Both the position numbers and the translations under genes were made by a program. Below are positions 53,061-63,814 of a stretch of DNA of 64,000 nucleotides, piece after piece. Every line of letters begins with the position of its first letter. Positions within the stretch are counted from its first letter, which is position 1. This DNA comes from an uncultured Pelagibacteraceae bacterium (GTDB lineage Bacteria > Pseudomonadota > Alphaproteobacteria > Pelagibacterales > Pelagibacteraceae). A model generated the notes under the pieces. The model made no database searches. It was not told where the DNA came from and saw only the letters and a program-made list of their open reading frames with translations. The stretch spans positions 1-64,000 of the forward strand of contig CACPKA010000001.1 of the NCBI GenBank assembly GCA_902634485.1, read 5' to 3'.

Positions 53061-53956
53061 TTTTCTCTACCAAAATCTGGTTTACTAATATCTTGTTTTA
53101 ATAACAAGATTTGTTGTCTAGCTTTTTTTGATTTTTTAAGCTTATCAAGTAATAAAGAATTTCTTTTTTTATTAATATCTATTTTAAAGTTCTTTAAGTT
53201 TCTAATGAATAAATCGATTATTTTAGAGATGTTTTTACTATTATTAAAAAATATATCTCTCCACATAATTTCATTAGATGCCGCTATCCTAGAAAAGTCT
53301 CTTAAACCACCTGCGCTGTATTTAATTACATTTTTTTTATAAGTTTTTTGAAAATCTTGAGCAGTTTTAATTAAATTGTATGCAACTAAGTGTGGTAGAT
53401 GACTAGTAACTGCAAAAACTTTGTCATGTTCATGTTCTTGCATAAACAAAATTCTAGAACCTAATTTTTTCCAAAACCTAGATAATTTTTTTTCTAATAA
53501 TTTGTTTTTCTTGTTTTTTATTAGAATGCACCATTTATTTTTGAATAAATTTTTACTACCAAATTTTGGTCCACTAGCTTCAGAACCAGATATGGGATGG
53601 CTCATTACCCAATTTAATTTTTTTGATAATTTTTCTTTAATTAATTTTGTAACATTTCCCCTAGTTGATCCTACATCCGTAATTAAAGTTTTATTATTCA
53701 AATTTTTATTTAGTTTAATAATTATTTTTTGGTATTCGCTCATTGGAGTTGAAATAACAACTAAATCCATATCCTTTATTTTTTTATCAAGTTTTTTGAT
53801 TAAAATAATTTTCTTATTTATTTTTTTTATTTGGTTTTGGTATTTAATATTTTTTTCATATACATAAACTTTTTTACACAACTTTTGACTAATGGCTCCT
53901 CTAAGAATTGAGGATCCAATCATACCACATCCAATGATCAAAATATTTTTAAACAT
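53057..53956 (-). CDS. tyrA: Prephenate/arogenate dehydrogenase
   Basis: This 299-residue NAD(P)-dependent enzyme of tyrosine synthesis has the Rossmann start ILIIGCGMIGSSILRG and the VGSTRGNVTK segment. SHPISGSEASGPKFG and the GGLRDFSRIAASNE motif, with the conserved catalytic histidine in MSHPISG, also match. It follows hisC with an 8 nt overlap on the same strand, the standard alphaproteobacterial order. Confidence 0.93.
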   Translation of the reverse strand: MFKNILIIGCGMIGSSILRGAISQKLCKKVYVYEKNIKYQNQIKKINKKIILIKKLDKKIKDMDLVVISTPMSEYQKIIIKLNKNLNNKTLITDVGSTRGNVTKLIKEKLSKKLNWVMSHPISGSEASGPKFGSKNLFKNKWCILIKNKKNKLLEKKLSRFWKKLGSRILFMQEHEHDKVFAVTSHLPHLVAYNLIKTAQDFQKTYKKNVIKYSAGGLRDFSRIAASNEIMWRDIFFNNSKNISKIIDLFIRNLKNFKIDINKKRNSLLLDKLKKSKKARQQILLLKQDISKPDFGREN

Positions 53957-55031
53957 TTTTAAATATCCTATTTATATTTTTTAAAAACAACTTGTTTTCT
54001 GAATTGTTGCCAATTGTTAACCTTAAAGCATTTTTAATTTTATATGACTGCATTCCTCTTAGAATAATACCTTTATCTTCCAGTTTTTTTTGAACATAAT
54101 TTGCTGAATATTTACATTTATTAAAATTTAATAATAAAAAATTAGCAGTAACTTCATTTGTAGTTATATTAAAAATATTTAATTTTTTTTTTAGTTTATT
54201 AGCCCAAAAAAAATTATGTTTCACTGCTTTATTAATAAAACTTTTATCATGTAAAGCTGCTATAGCTGCTAACTGCGCTGCTAAATTTGTATTAAATGGA
54301 GGTTTAATTTTGCTCATTGCTTCAATAATTCTTTTAGGTCCATATCCCCAGCCTATTCTCAAAGATGCTAGTCCATATATTTTAGAAAAAGTTCTTAACA
54401 CAATAACATTATTACTATTTTTAAAAAGTTTTAAACCCGGCGTGTAATTTTTGTTTTTCATATATTCAACATAAGCATCATCAACAACTAACAAAATATT
54501 ACTTCTGAGCCCTTTTCTTAGTTTTAATAATTCATTTTTTTCTAAATAAGTTCCTGTTGGATTGTTTGGATTGGCCAAAAAAACTATTTTTGTTTTTTTT
54601 GTTACTTTTTTTAAAATCTCTGGAACAGATATTTTATAATTTTTTTCCTTTGCGTATATTACATTGGCTCCAACATTTTTTGAATAGATTCTGTACATTA
54701 AAAAACTATACTGAGGCACAATTACCTCGTCTCTTGGTTTTAAAAATAATTGGCAAATAATTTGAATAATTTCGTCAGATCCAGCACCGCAAATAATTTT
54801 TTTAACATCACAACTAAATTTTTTTGAAATACTAAGTCTTAAATCTTTTGATTTACTATCTGGATACTTGGAAAAATTAATTTTTTTATAAATTTCACGC
54901 TTAACTTTTGGACTCGTGCCTAATGCAGACTCGTTTGCTGAAAGCTTAATAATATTCCTAAATCTCGACAATTTAGATGCTCCGGGCTTGTAAGATTCTA
55001 AGCCAATTTTTTTGAATTTTGGTAAAGTCAT
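53949..55031 (-). CDS. hisC: Histidinol-phosphate aminotransferase
   Basis: This 360-residue fold-I PLP enzyme has the Schiff-base Lys217 in RTFSKIYGLASLRIGWG and the LANPNNPTGTY motif. It is the last steps aminotransferase of histidine synthesis and, in alphaproteobacteria, often also makes Phe and Tyr; the coupling to tyrA supports this. A divergent promoter pair sits between it and metX. Confidence 0.93.
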   Translation of the reverse strand: MTLPKFKKIGLESYKPGASKLSRFRNIIKLSANESALGTSPKVKREIYKKINFSKYPDSKSKDLRLSISKKFSCDVKKIICGAGSDEIIQIICQLFLKPRDEVIVPQYSFLMYRIYSKNVGANVIYAKEKNYKISVPEILKKVTKKTKIVFLANPNNPTGTYLEKNELLKLRKGLRSNILLVVDDAYVEYMKNKNYTPGLKLFKNSNNVIVLRTFSKIYGLASLRIGWGYGPKRIIEAMSKIKPPFNTNLAAQLAAIAALHDKSFINKAVKHNFFWANKLKKKLNIFNITTNEVTANFLLLNFNKCKYSANYVQKKLEDKGIILRGMQSYKIKNALRLTIGNNSENKLFLKNINRIFKNV

Positions 55032-55065
55032 TTTTATTATTTTATATAACTATCCTTATAATTAA

Positions 55066-55094
55066 ATTAATCAAGATTTAATGAAAATTGTCAA
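55066..55094 (-). promoter_or_regulatory. Putative hisC promoter
   Basis: On the minus strand TTGACA (55094-55089), a 17-bp spacer, then ATTAAT (55071-55066) precede hisC. Its -35 forms an inverted repeat with the rightward -35 of metX (55109-55114), so back-to-back promoters explain the TGTCAATT/AATTGACA symmetry. Confidence 0.5.
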
Positions 55095-55108
55095 TTAACA
55101 TAAAAAAA

Positions 55109-55137
55109 TTGACATATTGAATCTTATCTAGTACAAA
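55109..55137 (+). promoter_or_regulatory. Promoter of the metX transcript
   Basis: TTGACA at 55109-55114 is a perfect -35. A 17-bp spacer leads to TACAAA (55132-55137), a weak -10. The predicted start falls at about 55143, which is exactly the first base of the SAM-II aptamer. That agreement raises confidence. Confidence 0.6.
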
Positions 55138-55142
55138 AAAAA

Positions 55143-55192
55143 CGCGCTGATTTATCTGAATTGCGAGCGCTTAAAAAAAACCGCTAAATAAG
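55143..55192 (+). promoter_or_regulatory. SAM-II riboswitch upstream of metX
   Basis: The sequence aligns closely with the SAM-II aptamer: CGCGCUGAUUUA at 55143-55154, UUGCGAGCGC at 55161-55170, an A-rich linker, then CGCUAAAUAAG at 55182-55192. P1 is GCGCU (55144-55148)/AGCGC (55166-55170), with GCG (55163-55165)/CGC (55182-55184) available for the pseudoknot. The invariant GAUUUA and GCUAAA are kept. SAM-II before metX is established in alphaproteobacteria, and SAM binding should repress the gene. A stretch of A's (55174-55180) can also pair with the T-run at 55193-55199. Confidence 0.92.
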
Positions 55193-55226
55193 TTTTTTTC
55201 TCACAATTCATCTTTGGTGCAAGTTT

Positions 55227-56336
55227 ATGAATACTAAAGAAAATATAAAAAAAATAATTGTAAAAAAACCGCTTAAGTTGGACTGTGGAAAAACTATAAG
55301 CGATTATCCATTAGCTTACGAGACATACGGGAAACTAAATGAAAAAAAAGATAATGCAATTTTAGTATTTCATGCATTGACTGGCGACCAGTTTGTTACA
55401 GGAAAAAATCCAATAACAAATAAACCTGGATGGTGGAATTATTTAGTTGGACCTAATAAAGCAATCAATACTAATAAATTTTTTGTGATCTGTGCAAATG
55501 TAATTGGAGGATGTATGGGCTCTTTTGGTCCTTCAAGTATTAATCCTGAAAATAATGAAACTTATGGCACAAATTTCCCTGTCATAACAATTAATGATAT
55601 GGTTAATGCACAATATAATTTGCTAGAATTTTTTGAAATTGAAAAATTATATAGTGTTCTTGGTGGATCAATGGGTGGTATGCAGGTATTGCAATTTGTA
55701 GCAAATTTTCCTAATAAAACTAAAACAGCGATTCCAATTGCTTGTACTGCAAGTCACTCAGCACAAAATATTGCTTTTAATGAATTAGGAAGACAAGCAA
55801 TAATGGCAGACACAAAATGGAAAGATGGAAACTATTTAAAATTAAATTTGTCTCCTGATAAAGGTTTAGCTGTAGCTAGAATGGCTGCTCATATCACATA
55901 TCTTTCAAAGAAAGGGCTGCAAGAAAAATTTGGAAGAAAGCTTCAGGAAAAAGATGATTTAAATTTTAGCTTTGATGCTGACTTTCAAATTGAAAGCTAC
56001 TTGAGATATCAAGGTTCAATCTTTGTTGATAGATTTGATGCTAATAGTTATTTATATATAACCAGAGCTATGGATTATTTTGATCTTACTAAAGAATATA
56101 AGGGTAATTTATCAAAAGCATTTGAAAAAACAAAAACTAAGTTTTTTATTATTTCTTTTACTTCAGATTGGCTTTATCCGACTTCAGAAAATAAAGAAAT
56201 TCTGATTGCATTAAATTCTTCAGGCGCAGATGTTGGTTTTATAGAAATATTAAGTGACAAAGGGCATGACTCTTTTTTACTCGATATTACGGAGTTTTTA
56301 AAAACAGTTAAAAACTTTTTAGAAGCAAACTACTAA
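55227..56336 (+). CDS. metX: Homoserine O-acetyltransferase (MetX)
   Basis: This 369-residue alpha/beta-hydrolase starts methionine synthesis from homoserine. The nucleophile Ser148 sits in GGSMGGMQ, Asp314 in SFTSDWLYPTSE and His347 in DKGHDSF. The length and the GCMGSFGPSS segment match MetX; a succinyl preference cannot be excluded from sequence. It is under a SAM-II riboswitch. No clear Shine-Dalgarno precedes the ATG, and the metW gene follows after 4 nt. Confidence 0.93.
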   Translation: MNTKENIKKIIVKKPLKLDCGKTISDYPLAYETYGKLNEKKDNAILVFHALTGDQFVTGKNPITNKPGWWNYLVGPNKAINTNKFFVICANVIGGCMGSFGPSSINPENNETYGTNFPVITINDMVNAQYNLLEFFEIEKLYSVLGGSMGGMQVLQFVANFPNKTKTAIPIACTASHSAQNIAFNELGRQAIMADTKWKDGNYLKLNLSPDKGLAVARMAAHITYLSKKGLQEKFGRKLQEKDDLNFSFDADFQIESYLRYQGSIFVDRFDANSYLYITRAMDYFDLTKEYKGNLSKAFEKTKTKFFIISFTSDWLYPTSENKEILIALNSSGADVGFIEILSDKGHDSFLLDITEFLKTVKNFLEANY

Positions 56337-56340
56337 ATAT

Positions 56341-56937
56341 ATGAAAAAAGAATTTCAAATAATTTCAGATTTAATTGATAATAATACTAGAGTTTTAGAC
56401 GTAGGTTGTGGAGATGGAACCTTAATGAAATTTTTAAAAGACGAAAAAAATGTTGATACAAGAGGATTGGAAATATCAAAAGAAAATGTTCAAAATTGTA
56501 TAAGTAAAGGTCTCTCAATAATTGAAGGAAATGCAGAAAAGGACTTACATCAATTTCCAGATTTGTCCTTTGATTACGTTGTCTTAAGTCAAACCTTGCA
56601 AGCTTTCTATGACCCAGAAAAAGTAATAGAAGACCTCTTAAGAGTCTCAAAAAAAGCCATAGTAACAATTCCAAATTTTGGTTATTGGAAGGTTAGAATA
56701 CACTTACTTTTAAAAGGAACGATGCCTGTAACCGACGCTTTACCAAATGAATGGTATAGTACGCCAAATATACATATGTGTTCTATAAAAGATTTTTATA
56801 ATTTTTGCTTCCGGAAAAAAATATATATGACGAAATCTATTGCTTTAAATAAAGAACAAACTTCGTCTATAAATAAAAGAAATATAAATTTAAAAAATCT
56901 TAATTCTGAATTAGGTATATTTTTGATAAAAAAATAG
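56341..56937 (+). CDS. metW: Methionine biosynthesis protein MetW
   Basis: This 198-residue SAM-methyltransferase-fold protein has the MetW motifs VLDVGCGDGTLMKFL (about 18-32), RGLEISKENVQNCISKGLSI and GYWKVRIHLLLKGTMPVT. It is an obligate partner of MetX in many proteobacteria, where the pair acts as the homoserine acyltransferase system. The gene is 4 nt downstream of metX, thus under the same riboswitch. Confidence 0.93.
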   Translation: MKKEFQIISDLIDNNTRVLDVGCGDGTLMKFLKDEKNVDTRGLEISKENVQNCISKGLSIIEGNAEKDLHQFPDLSFDYVVLSQTLQAFYDPEKVIEDLLRVSKKAIVTIPNFGYWKVRIHLLLKGTMPVTDALPNEWYSTPNIHMCSIKDFYNFCFRKKIYMTKSIALNKEQTSSINKRNINLKNLNSELGIFLIKK

Positions 56938-56938
56938 A

Positions 56939-57700
56939 ATGAAAATTGAAATTATTCCATGCTTAAAAGATAATTATTCTTATATTATTATTGATGAAAA
57001 AAATAAAAAAACTTGTGTAATAGATCCAAGTGAGTCAAAACCTATAATTGATTTTTTAGAAAAAAAAAATCTAAAATTAAATTATATTCTTAATACTCAC
57101 CATCATTATGACCATATTGGCGGAAATGTTGAATTAAAAAAAAAATATAATTCTAAAATATTAGGTTTTGAAGAAGATTATAAAAAAATTCCTCAGATTG
57201 ATATCAAATTAAAAGATGGAGAAATATGGAAAGAAGACAATTTTGAAGCTAAAATAATACATATACCTGGCCACACTCTTGGGCATGTCTGTTTCTATTT
57301 TTATAAAGATAATAATCTGTTTACAGGTGATACTCTTTTTTCACTAGGTTGTGGTCGAATTTTTGAAGGAACTTATGAACAAATGTTTTCTTCTTTAGAG
57401 AAAATTAAAAAATTACCCATAAAAACTAAAATATATTGTGGCCATGAATATACTTTGCAAAACTCAAAATTTTGTATCCAGTATGATAATAAAAATCAAA
57501 GTCTAATTAAAAAAATTAAAGATATAAATGAAAAATTGAAAAAAAATGAACCAACAATACCTTCTACTTTGGAAGATGAATTTAAAAATAATATTTTTTT
57601 ACGAAGTGATAATGAGGAAATCAAATCTAATTTAAATCTTAAGGGGAGTTCTTCTCTTACAACTTTTTCAAAATTAAGAGATTTAAAGGATAATTTTTAG
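56939..57700 (+). CDS. gloB: Hydroxyacylglutathione hydrolase (glyoxalase II)
   Basis: This 253-residue metallo-beta-lactamase fold enzyme has the metal motif T-H-H-H-Y-D-H at residues 53-59, the HIPGHTLGHVCFY loop and the GDTLFSLGCGR motif. It hydrolyses S-lactoylglutathione. It starts 1 nt after metW. Length and motifs are normal for GloB. Confidence 0.93.
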   Translation: MKIEIIPCLKDNYSYIIIDEKNKKTCVIDPSESKPIIDFLEKKNLKLNYILNTHHHYDHIGGNVELKKKYNSKILGFEEDYKKIPQIDIKLKDGEIWKEDNFEAKIIHIPGHTLGHVCFYFYKDNNLFTGDTLFSLGCGRIFEGTYEQMFSSLEKIKKLPIKTKIYCGHEYTLQNSKFCIQYDNKNQSLIKKIKDINEKLKKNEPTIPSTLEDEFKNNIFLRSDNEEIKSNLNLKGSSSLTTFSKLRDLKDNF

Positions 57701-57710
57701 GTTATTCAGC

Positions 57711-57738
57711 TTGACTATAATTAGTCTAAGTCTATATT
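57711..57738 (+). promoter_or_regulatory. Promoter of rplU-rpmA
   Basis: TTGACT (57711-57716), a 16-bp spacer and TATATT (57733-57738) give a good sigma-70-like promoter, with start near 57745 and a leader of about 20 nt before the rplU ATG at 57764. Confidence 0.65.
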
Positions 57739-57763
57739 CCACCATATAAAAATTAGGATATAA

Positions 57764-58156
57764 ATGTCATTTGCAATAATAAAAACCGGTGGAAAACAAT
57801 ATAGAGTTAAAGCTAGTGAGATTTTAAAAGTAGAACAATTAGAAAATTTAAAACCTCAAAGTAAAGTTGAATTTAATGAAATTTTGGCTTATGGAGATGA
57901 TAAAAATATTGAAGTTGGATCGCCCCTCATTAAAGGTGCAAAAGTAGAGGCAGAGTTAATAAAAAATGGAAAAAATAGAACTGTCTTAATTTTTAAAAAA
58001 AGAAGAAGAAAAAACTCCAGACGAAAAAATGGTCATAGACAACTTTTTTCACTTGTAAAAATAAAGAAAATTTTTTCAAAAGATGGTAGTATTCTTTCGG
58101 AAGTTAAAAAAGAAGAAAAAAAAGAATTAAAAAAAGAAATTAAAACAAAAAAATAA
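57764..58156 (+). CDS. rplU: 50S ribosomal protein L21
   Basis: This 130-residue protein has the L21 core ([15 protein letters not shown] through [17 protein letters not shown]) in the first 100 residues, followed by a lysine/glutamate-rich tail. It is the first gene of the conserved rplU-rpmA-obgE cluster. It has its own promoter. Confidence 0.97.
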   Translation: MSFAIIKTGGKQYRVKASEILKVEQLENLKPQSKVEFNEILAYGDDKNIEVGSPLIKGAKVEAELIKNGKNRTVLIFKKRRRKNSRRKNGHRQLFSLVKIKKIFSKDGSILSEVKKEEKKELKKEIKTKK

Positions 58157-58170
58157 TTAGGTATTTTTTT

Positions 58171-58425
58171 ATGGCAACAAAAAAAGCAGGTGGATCATCT
58201 CGAAATGGAAGAGATAGTGCTGGTCGTAGACTTGGAGTAAAAAAATATGGTGGTCAATTTGTAAATCCTGGCAATATAATAGTAAGACAGAGAGGAACAA
58301 AAATTTTTCCTGGTCAACATGTTGGAATGGGAAAAGATCATTCAATTTTTTCATTAGTAAAAGGAAAAGTTGAATTTAAAAAAAGCAAATCAGACCGAAC
58401 TTTTGTATCAGTAAAACCCAATTAA
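58171..58425 (+). CDS. rpmA: 50S ribosomal protein L27
   Basis: This 84-residue protein starts [24 protein letters not shown], the canonical L27 N-terminus that reaches the peptidyl-transferase centre. The ATG is taken rather than any upstream alternative because the A-T-K-K start is family typical. It lies 14 nt after rplU. Confidence 0.98.
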   Translation: MATKKAGGSSRNGRDSAGRRLGVKKYGGQFVNPGNIIVRQRGTKIFPGQHVGMGKDHSIFSLVKGKVEFKKSKSDRTFVSVKPN

Positions 58426-58447
58426 TCAATACAACATAAAATAATAG

Positions 58448-60536
<2,089 letters not shown>

Positions 60537-60538
60537 TA

Positions 60539-61789
60539 ATGAAAAATTTAATGTATCTAATTGGAAAAAAAGCTAACGCTGCTCTCAAAAATAAAGTTAG
60601 TTCAAAACAAAAAAATAAAGTTTTAGGTACTTATATTTACCTTATTAAAAAAAATAAAAAGTTGATCATAAGCAGAAATAAAAAAGATTTAAAATTTGCT
60701 ATAAAAAAAAAACTTAAGAATAATCTTATAGAAAGATTAAGAATTGACGAAAAAAAAATATCTAATATTTGTACTTCAATAAAAAAAGTGAAAGATTTAA
60801 GAGATCCAGTAGATTTTACTTTGGATAAATGGAAGAGACCGAATAAATTATTAATTAAAAAAGTTACAATACCAATTGGAGTAATAGGAGTTATATTTGA
60901 GAGTCGGCCTAATGTATCTTCTGATGTTTCTAGTCTATGTTTTAAATCGGGTAATGCTGTTATTTTAAGAGGAGGCAGTGAATCATTAAATTCAAATAAA
61001 ATACTAATTTCTTTATTTAGAAAAGCATTAAAAATGAACAAAATCAATCCTGATTATGTTCAACTTATCGAGAAAAAAAATAGATCTTATGTGGATTTCT
61101 TACTTTCTAAAATGACAAATTATATTGATGTAATTATACCAAGAGGAGGAAAAAATTTAGTAGCAAAAGTTAAAAAATTTTCAAATGTACCTACAATTGG
61201 CCATTTGGAAGGCATATGTCATACTTATATAGACAAGGATGCAAATTTAAAAATGGCTATAAAAATATCACTTAATGCAAAGTTAAGAAATACAAGTATT
61301 TGTGGAGCAACCGAGACCATTCTAATGCACAAAAATATTTTAAAAAAATTCTGTAATCCAGTTCTTGGAGAATTAGAAAAAAATAATTGTAAAATTATTG
61401 GAGACCTAAATATAAAAAAATTTTATAAAGGGAAAATTTTAATTTCCAGCAAGAAAGATTGGTCAACTGAATATTTGTCTTCAAAAGTATCTGTTAAATC
61501 TGTTAATAATTTAGAAGAAGCTATTAATCATATTAATAAATATGGTACGATGCATACTGACAGCATCATAACTAAAAATAAAAAAACAGCAAAAAAATTT
61601 TTAAAAAATATTAAAAGTTCTATAGCGATTCATAATTCTTCAACTCAGTTTGCAGATGGAGGCGAGTTTGGCTTTGGTGGAGAAGTAGGTATATCAACAA
61701 ACAAACTTCCACCAAGAGGCCCAATTGGATTAAATCAATTAGTTTCTTACAAGTATGAAGTAATAGGTAAAGGTCAAATAAGGAAATAA
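60539..61789 (+). CDS. proA: Gamma-glutamyl phosphate reductase
   Basis: This 416-residue NADPH-dependent enzyme converts gamma-glutamyl phosphate to the semialdehyde. Motifs are IGVIGVIFESRPNVSSD, GNAVILRGGSE, the catalytic cysteine region NTSICGATET (Cys about 258) and GEFGFGGEVGIST. It is coupled with proB and nadD. Confidence 0.96.
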   Translation: MKNLMYLIGKKANAALKNKVSSKQKNKVLGTYIYLIKKNKKLIISRNKKDLKFAIKKKLKNNLIERLRIDEKKISNICTSIKKVKDLRDPVDFTLDKWKRPNKLLIKKVTIPIGVIGVIFESRPNVSSDVSSLCFKSGNAVILRGGSESLNSNKILISLFRKALKMNKINPDYVQLIEKKNRSYVDFLLSKMTNYIDVIIPRGGKNLVAKVKKFSNVPTIGHLEGICHTYIDKDANLKMAIKISLNAKLRNTSICGATETILMHKNILKKFCNPVLGELEKNNCKIIGDLNIKKFYKGKILISSKKDWSTEYLSSKVSVKSVNNLEEAINHINKYGTMHTDSIITKNKKTAKKFLKNIKSSIAIHNSSTQFADGGEFGFGGEVGISTNKLPPRGPIGLNQLVSYKYEVIGKGQIRK

Positions 61790-61790
61790 A

Positions 61791-62318
61791 TTGTTAAAAA
61801 AAAAAAATTTTAGAATTGGAATTTTAGGTGGAACTTTTGATCCTGCACATAAAGGTCATTTAAAAATATCTAAAGAGTCAAAGAGAAGATTCAATTTAGA
61901 TAAAATAATATGGGCTATAACAAAAAAAAATCCATTCAAAATAAAAAGTGTAAGTAGTTTAAAATCAAGAATTATGTATGCAAAAAAATTTACTAAAAAA
62001 GAAAGATTTATTAAAGTAAGATTTTATGAAAAAAAAATAAATTCAAATAAAACAATTCATCTTATAAATTATATAACAAAAAATAATAATCAGAATGAAG
62101 TTTATTTTATAATAGGTGCTGATAATCTAATAAATTTTCATAAATGGTATAAATGGAAGTCAATTTCAAAAAAATGCAATATATTAGTATTTGACAGACA
62201 AGGTTTTAGAGCTAAATCTTTAAAATCAAGGGCTTTTAAAGTATTAAATAAAAAAAATTTTAAATTTATTAAATTTAAAAAAATAAACATTTCGTCTTCA
62301 AAATTAAGAAAAATTTGA
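61791..62318 (+). CDS. nadD: Nicotinate-nucleotide adenylyltransferase
   Basis: This 175-residue enzyme adenylates nicotinate mononucleotide in NAD synthesis. The nucleotidyltransferase motif GGTFDPAHKGHL is at about 14-25, FIIGADNLINFHKW in the middle, and ISSSKLRK at the end. The start is a TTG at 61791, preceded by AGGAAA (61781-61786); no in-frame ATG precedes the GGTFDPAH motif, so TTG is required. Confidence 0.92.
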   Translation: MLKKKNFRIGILGGTFDPAHKGHLKISKESKRRFNLDKIIWAITKKNPFKIKSVSSLKSRIMYAKKFTKKERFIKVRFYEKKINSNKTIHLINYITKNNNQNEVYFIIGADNLINFHKWYKWKSISKKCNILVFDRQGFRAKSLKSRAFKVLNKKNFKFIKFKKINISSSKLRKI

Positions 62319-62335
62319 TAAGATTTTTATAATTA

Positions 62336-62686
62336 ATGGATAAAATTTTTGATCTAAAAAATACAATAATCAATATACTGGATTCAAATAAAGCTTTAGA
62401 TATAGTAACTGTAAATTTAGAAAATAAAAGCTCAATGGCAGATTATTTAATAATTGCTAGTGGTACTTCTTCTAGACATATGCAAGCATTATCTGAAATA
62501 GTTTTAGAAAAATTTAAAAGTAATGGAATTGCAACATGCAAAATTGAGGGAAAAGATAGCAATGACTGGAAGTTAATTGATGGAATTGATGTTGTAGTTC
62601 ATATATTTAATACAGAAAAAAGAAAATTTTATGATTTAGAAAAAATGTGGTCTGAATTAATTCCAAAAGAAAAGGTTTTGATATGA
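62336..62686 (+). CDS. rsfS: Ribosomal silencing factor RsfS
   Basis: This 116-residue RsfS (Iojap/YbeB) protein has SSMADYLIIASGTSSRHMQALSE and the GKDSNDWKLIDGIDVVVHIF block typical of the family. It blocks subunit joining in stationary or starved cells. In most alphaproteobacteria rlmH follows; here the S41 peptidase follows directly with a 4 nt overlap. Confidence 0.95.
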   Translation: MDKIFDLKNTIINILDSNKALDIVTVNLENKSSMADYLIIASGTSSRHMQALSEIVLEKFKSNGIATCKIEGKDSNDWKLIDGIDVVVHIFNTEKRKFYDLEKMWSELIPKEKVLI

Positions 62687-63813
62687 AATTTATAATAACA
62701 TCTATACTAACTTTTATTAGTTTTAATATATGTTTTGCCGATTCTCAAAAAGATATTTATAAAAAAATAGATTTATTTAGTGAAGTTTTAAATAAGATTG
62801 ATAAAGAATACGTCGACAAAGTTGATCAAAACGAAGTGATGGATGCTGCAATAAATGGCGTTCTTCAATCATTAGATCCTTACTCGGCTTATTTATCTCC
62901 TGAAATGTTTCAAGAAATGCAAACTGAAACTGAAGGTCAGTTCGGTGGGCTTGGAATTGAAGTTGGAATGGAGCATGGTGTTGTAAAAGTAATAGCACCC
63001 ATGGATGATACTCCAGCACAAAGAGCGGGAGTGAAAGCAGGAGATTACATTGTAAAAATAAACGATGTGCAAGTTCAGGGAAAATCTTTAAGTGAAGCCG
63101 TTGAGCTAATGAGAGGACCAGTTGATTCAAATATTGAAATAACTGTGAGAAGAATAGGAGTTAAAAAATCAATAATTTTTAATATAAAGAGAGAAATAAT
63201 AAAAGTAGTTTCTGTAAAATCAAAATATATTGATGGAAACATTGGATACTTAAGGCTAACATCTTTTAACGCAAATAGTGGAGATCAAATAAAGAAAAAA
63301 ATTAAAGAGTTCAATAAAAAAATCGAACTTAAAGGTTTCATTTTAGATTTAAGAAATAATCCAGGAGGTTTATTGTCTCAAGCAATAAAAATTACGGATT
63401 ATTTTCTAGAAGATGGAGAAATAGTTTCAACAAAAGGAAGAAAGAATTCAGAAAATAGAAAGTTTTTTGCAAAAAAAGGTGACATAACAAAAGGGAAAAG
63501 TCTTATTGTTTTAATAAATTATGGATCTGCATCAGCTTCTGAAATTGTTGCTGGTGCATTAAAAGATCATAAAAGAGCTATTCTTGTTGGAGAAAATAGT
63601 TATGGAAAAGGATCAGTGCAATCAATAATAAAATTAAAAAATGAAGGTGCAATAAGATTAACAATATCAAAATATTATTTACCTTCGGGAAAATCTATTT
63701 CTGAAGTTGGTGTAACACCAGATATTGAGATTGAAGAAAGTTCTGATCAGTTTGTAATTAATACTGAAACTGACAATCAGTTAAATTTTGCAGTAAAACT
63801 TTTTAACGGATAA
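62683..63813 (+). CDS. ctpA: Carboxy-terminal processing protease (S41)
   Basis: This 376-residue periplasmic protease has a signal peptide (1-19, ending CFA), a PDZ domain (about 85-170, including [14 protein letters not shown]) and the S41 catalytic domain. The catalytic Ser is in [11 protein letters not shown], and the Lys in SYGKGSVQS. It is the conserved neighbour of rppH. It degrades or processes periplasmic and envelope proteins. Confidence 0.95.
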   Translation: MKFIITSILTFISFNICFADSQKDIYKKIDLFSEVLNKIDKEYVDKVDQNEVMDAAINGVLQSLDPYSAYLSPEMFQEMQTETEGQFGGLGIEVGMEHGVVKVIAPMDDTPAQRAGVKAGDYIVKINDVQVQGKSLSEAVELMRGPVDSNIEITVRRIGVKKSIIFNIKREIIKVVSVKSKYIDGNIGYLRLTSFNANSGDQIKKKIKEFNKKIELKGFILDLRNNPGGLLSQAIKITDYFLEDGEIVSTKGRKNSENRKFFAKKGDITKGKSLIVLINYGSASASEIVAGALKDHKRAILVGENSYGKGSVQSIIKLKNEGAIRLTISKYYLPSGKSISEVGVTPDIEIEESSDQFVINTETDNQLNFAVKLFNG

Positions 63814-63814
63814 A

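Noticed and set aside
55193..55226. Tandem SAM-V aptamer after the SAM-II element
   Set aside because: Only 34 nt remain before the metX ATG and no second pseudoknot could be drawn, so a tandem arrangement is not supported.
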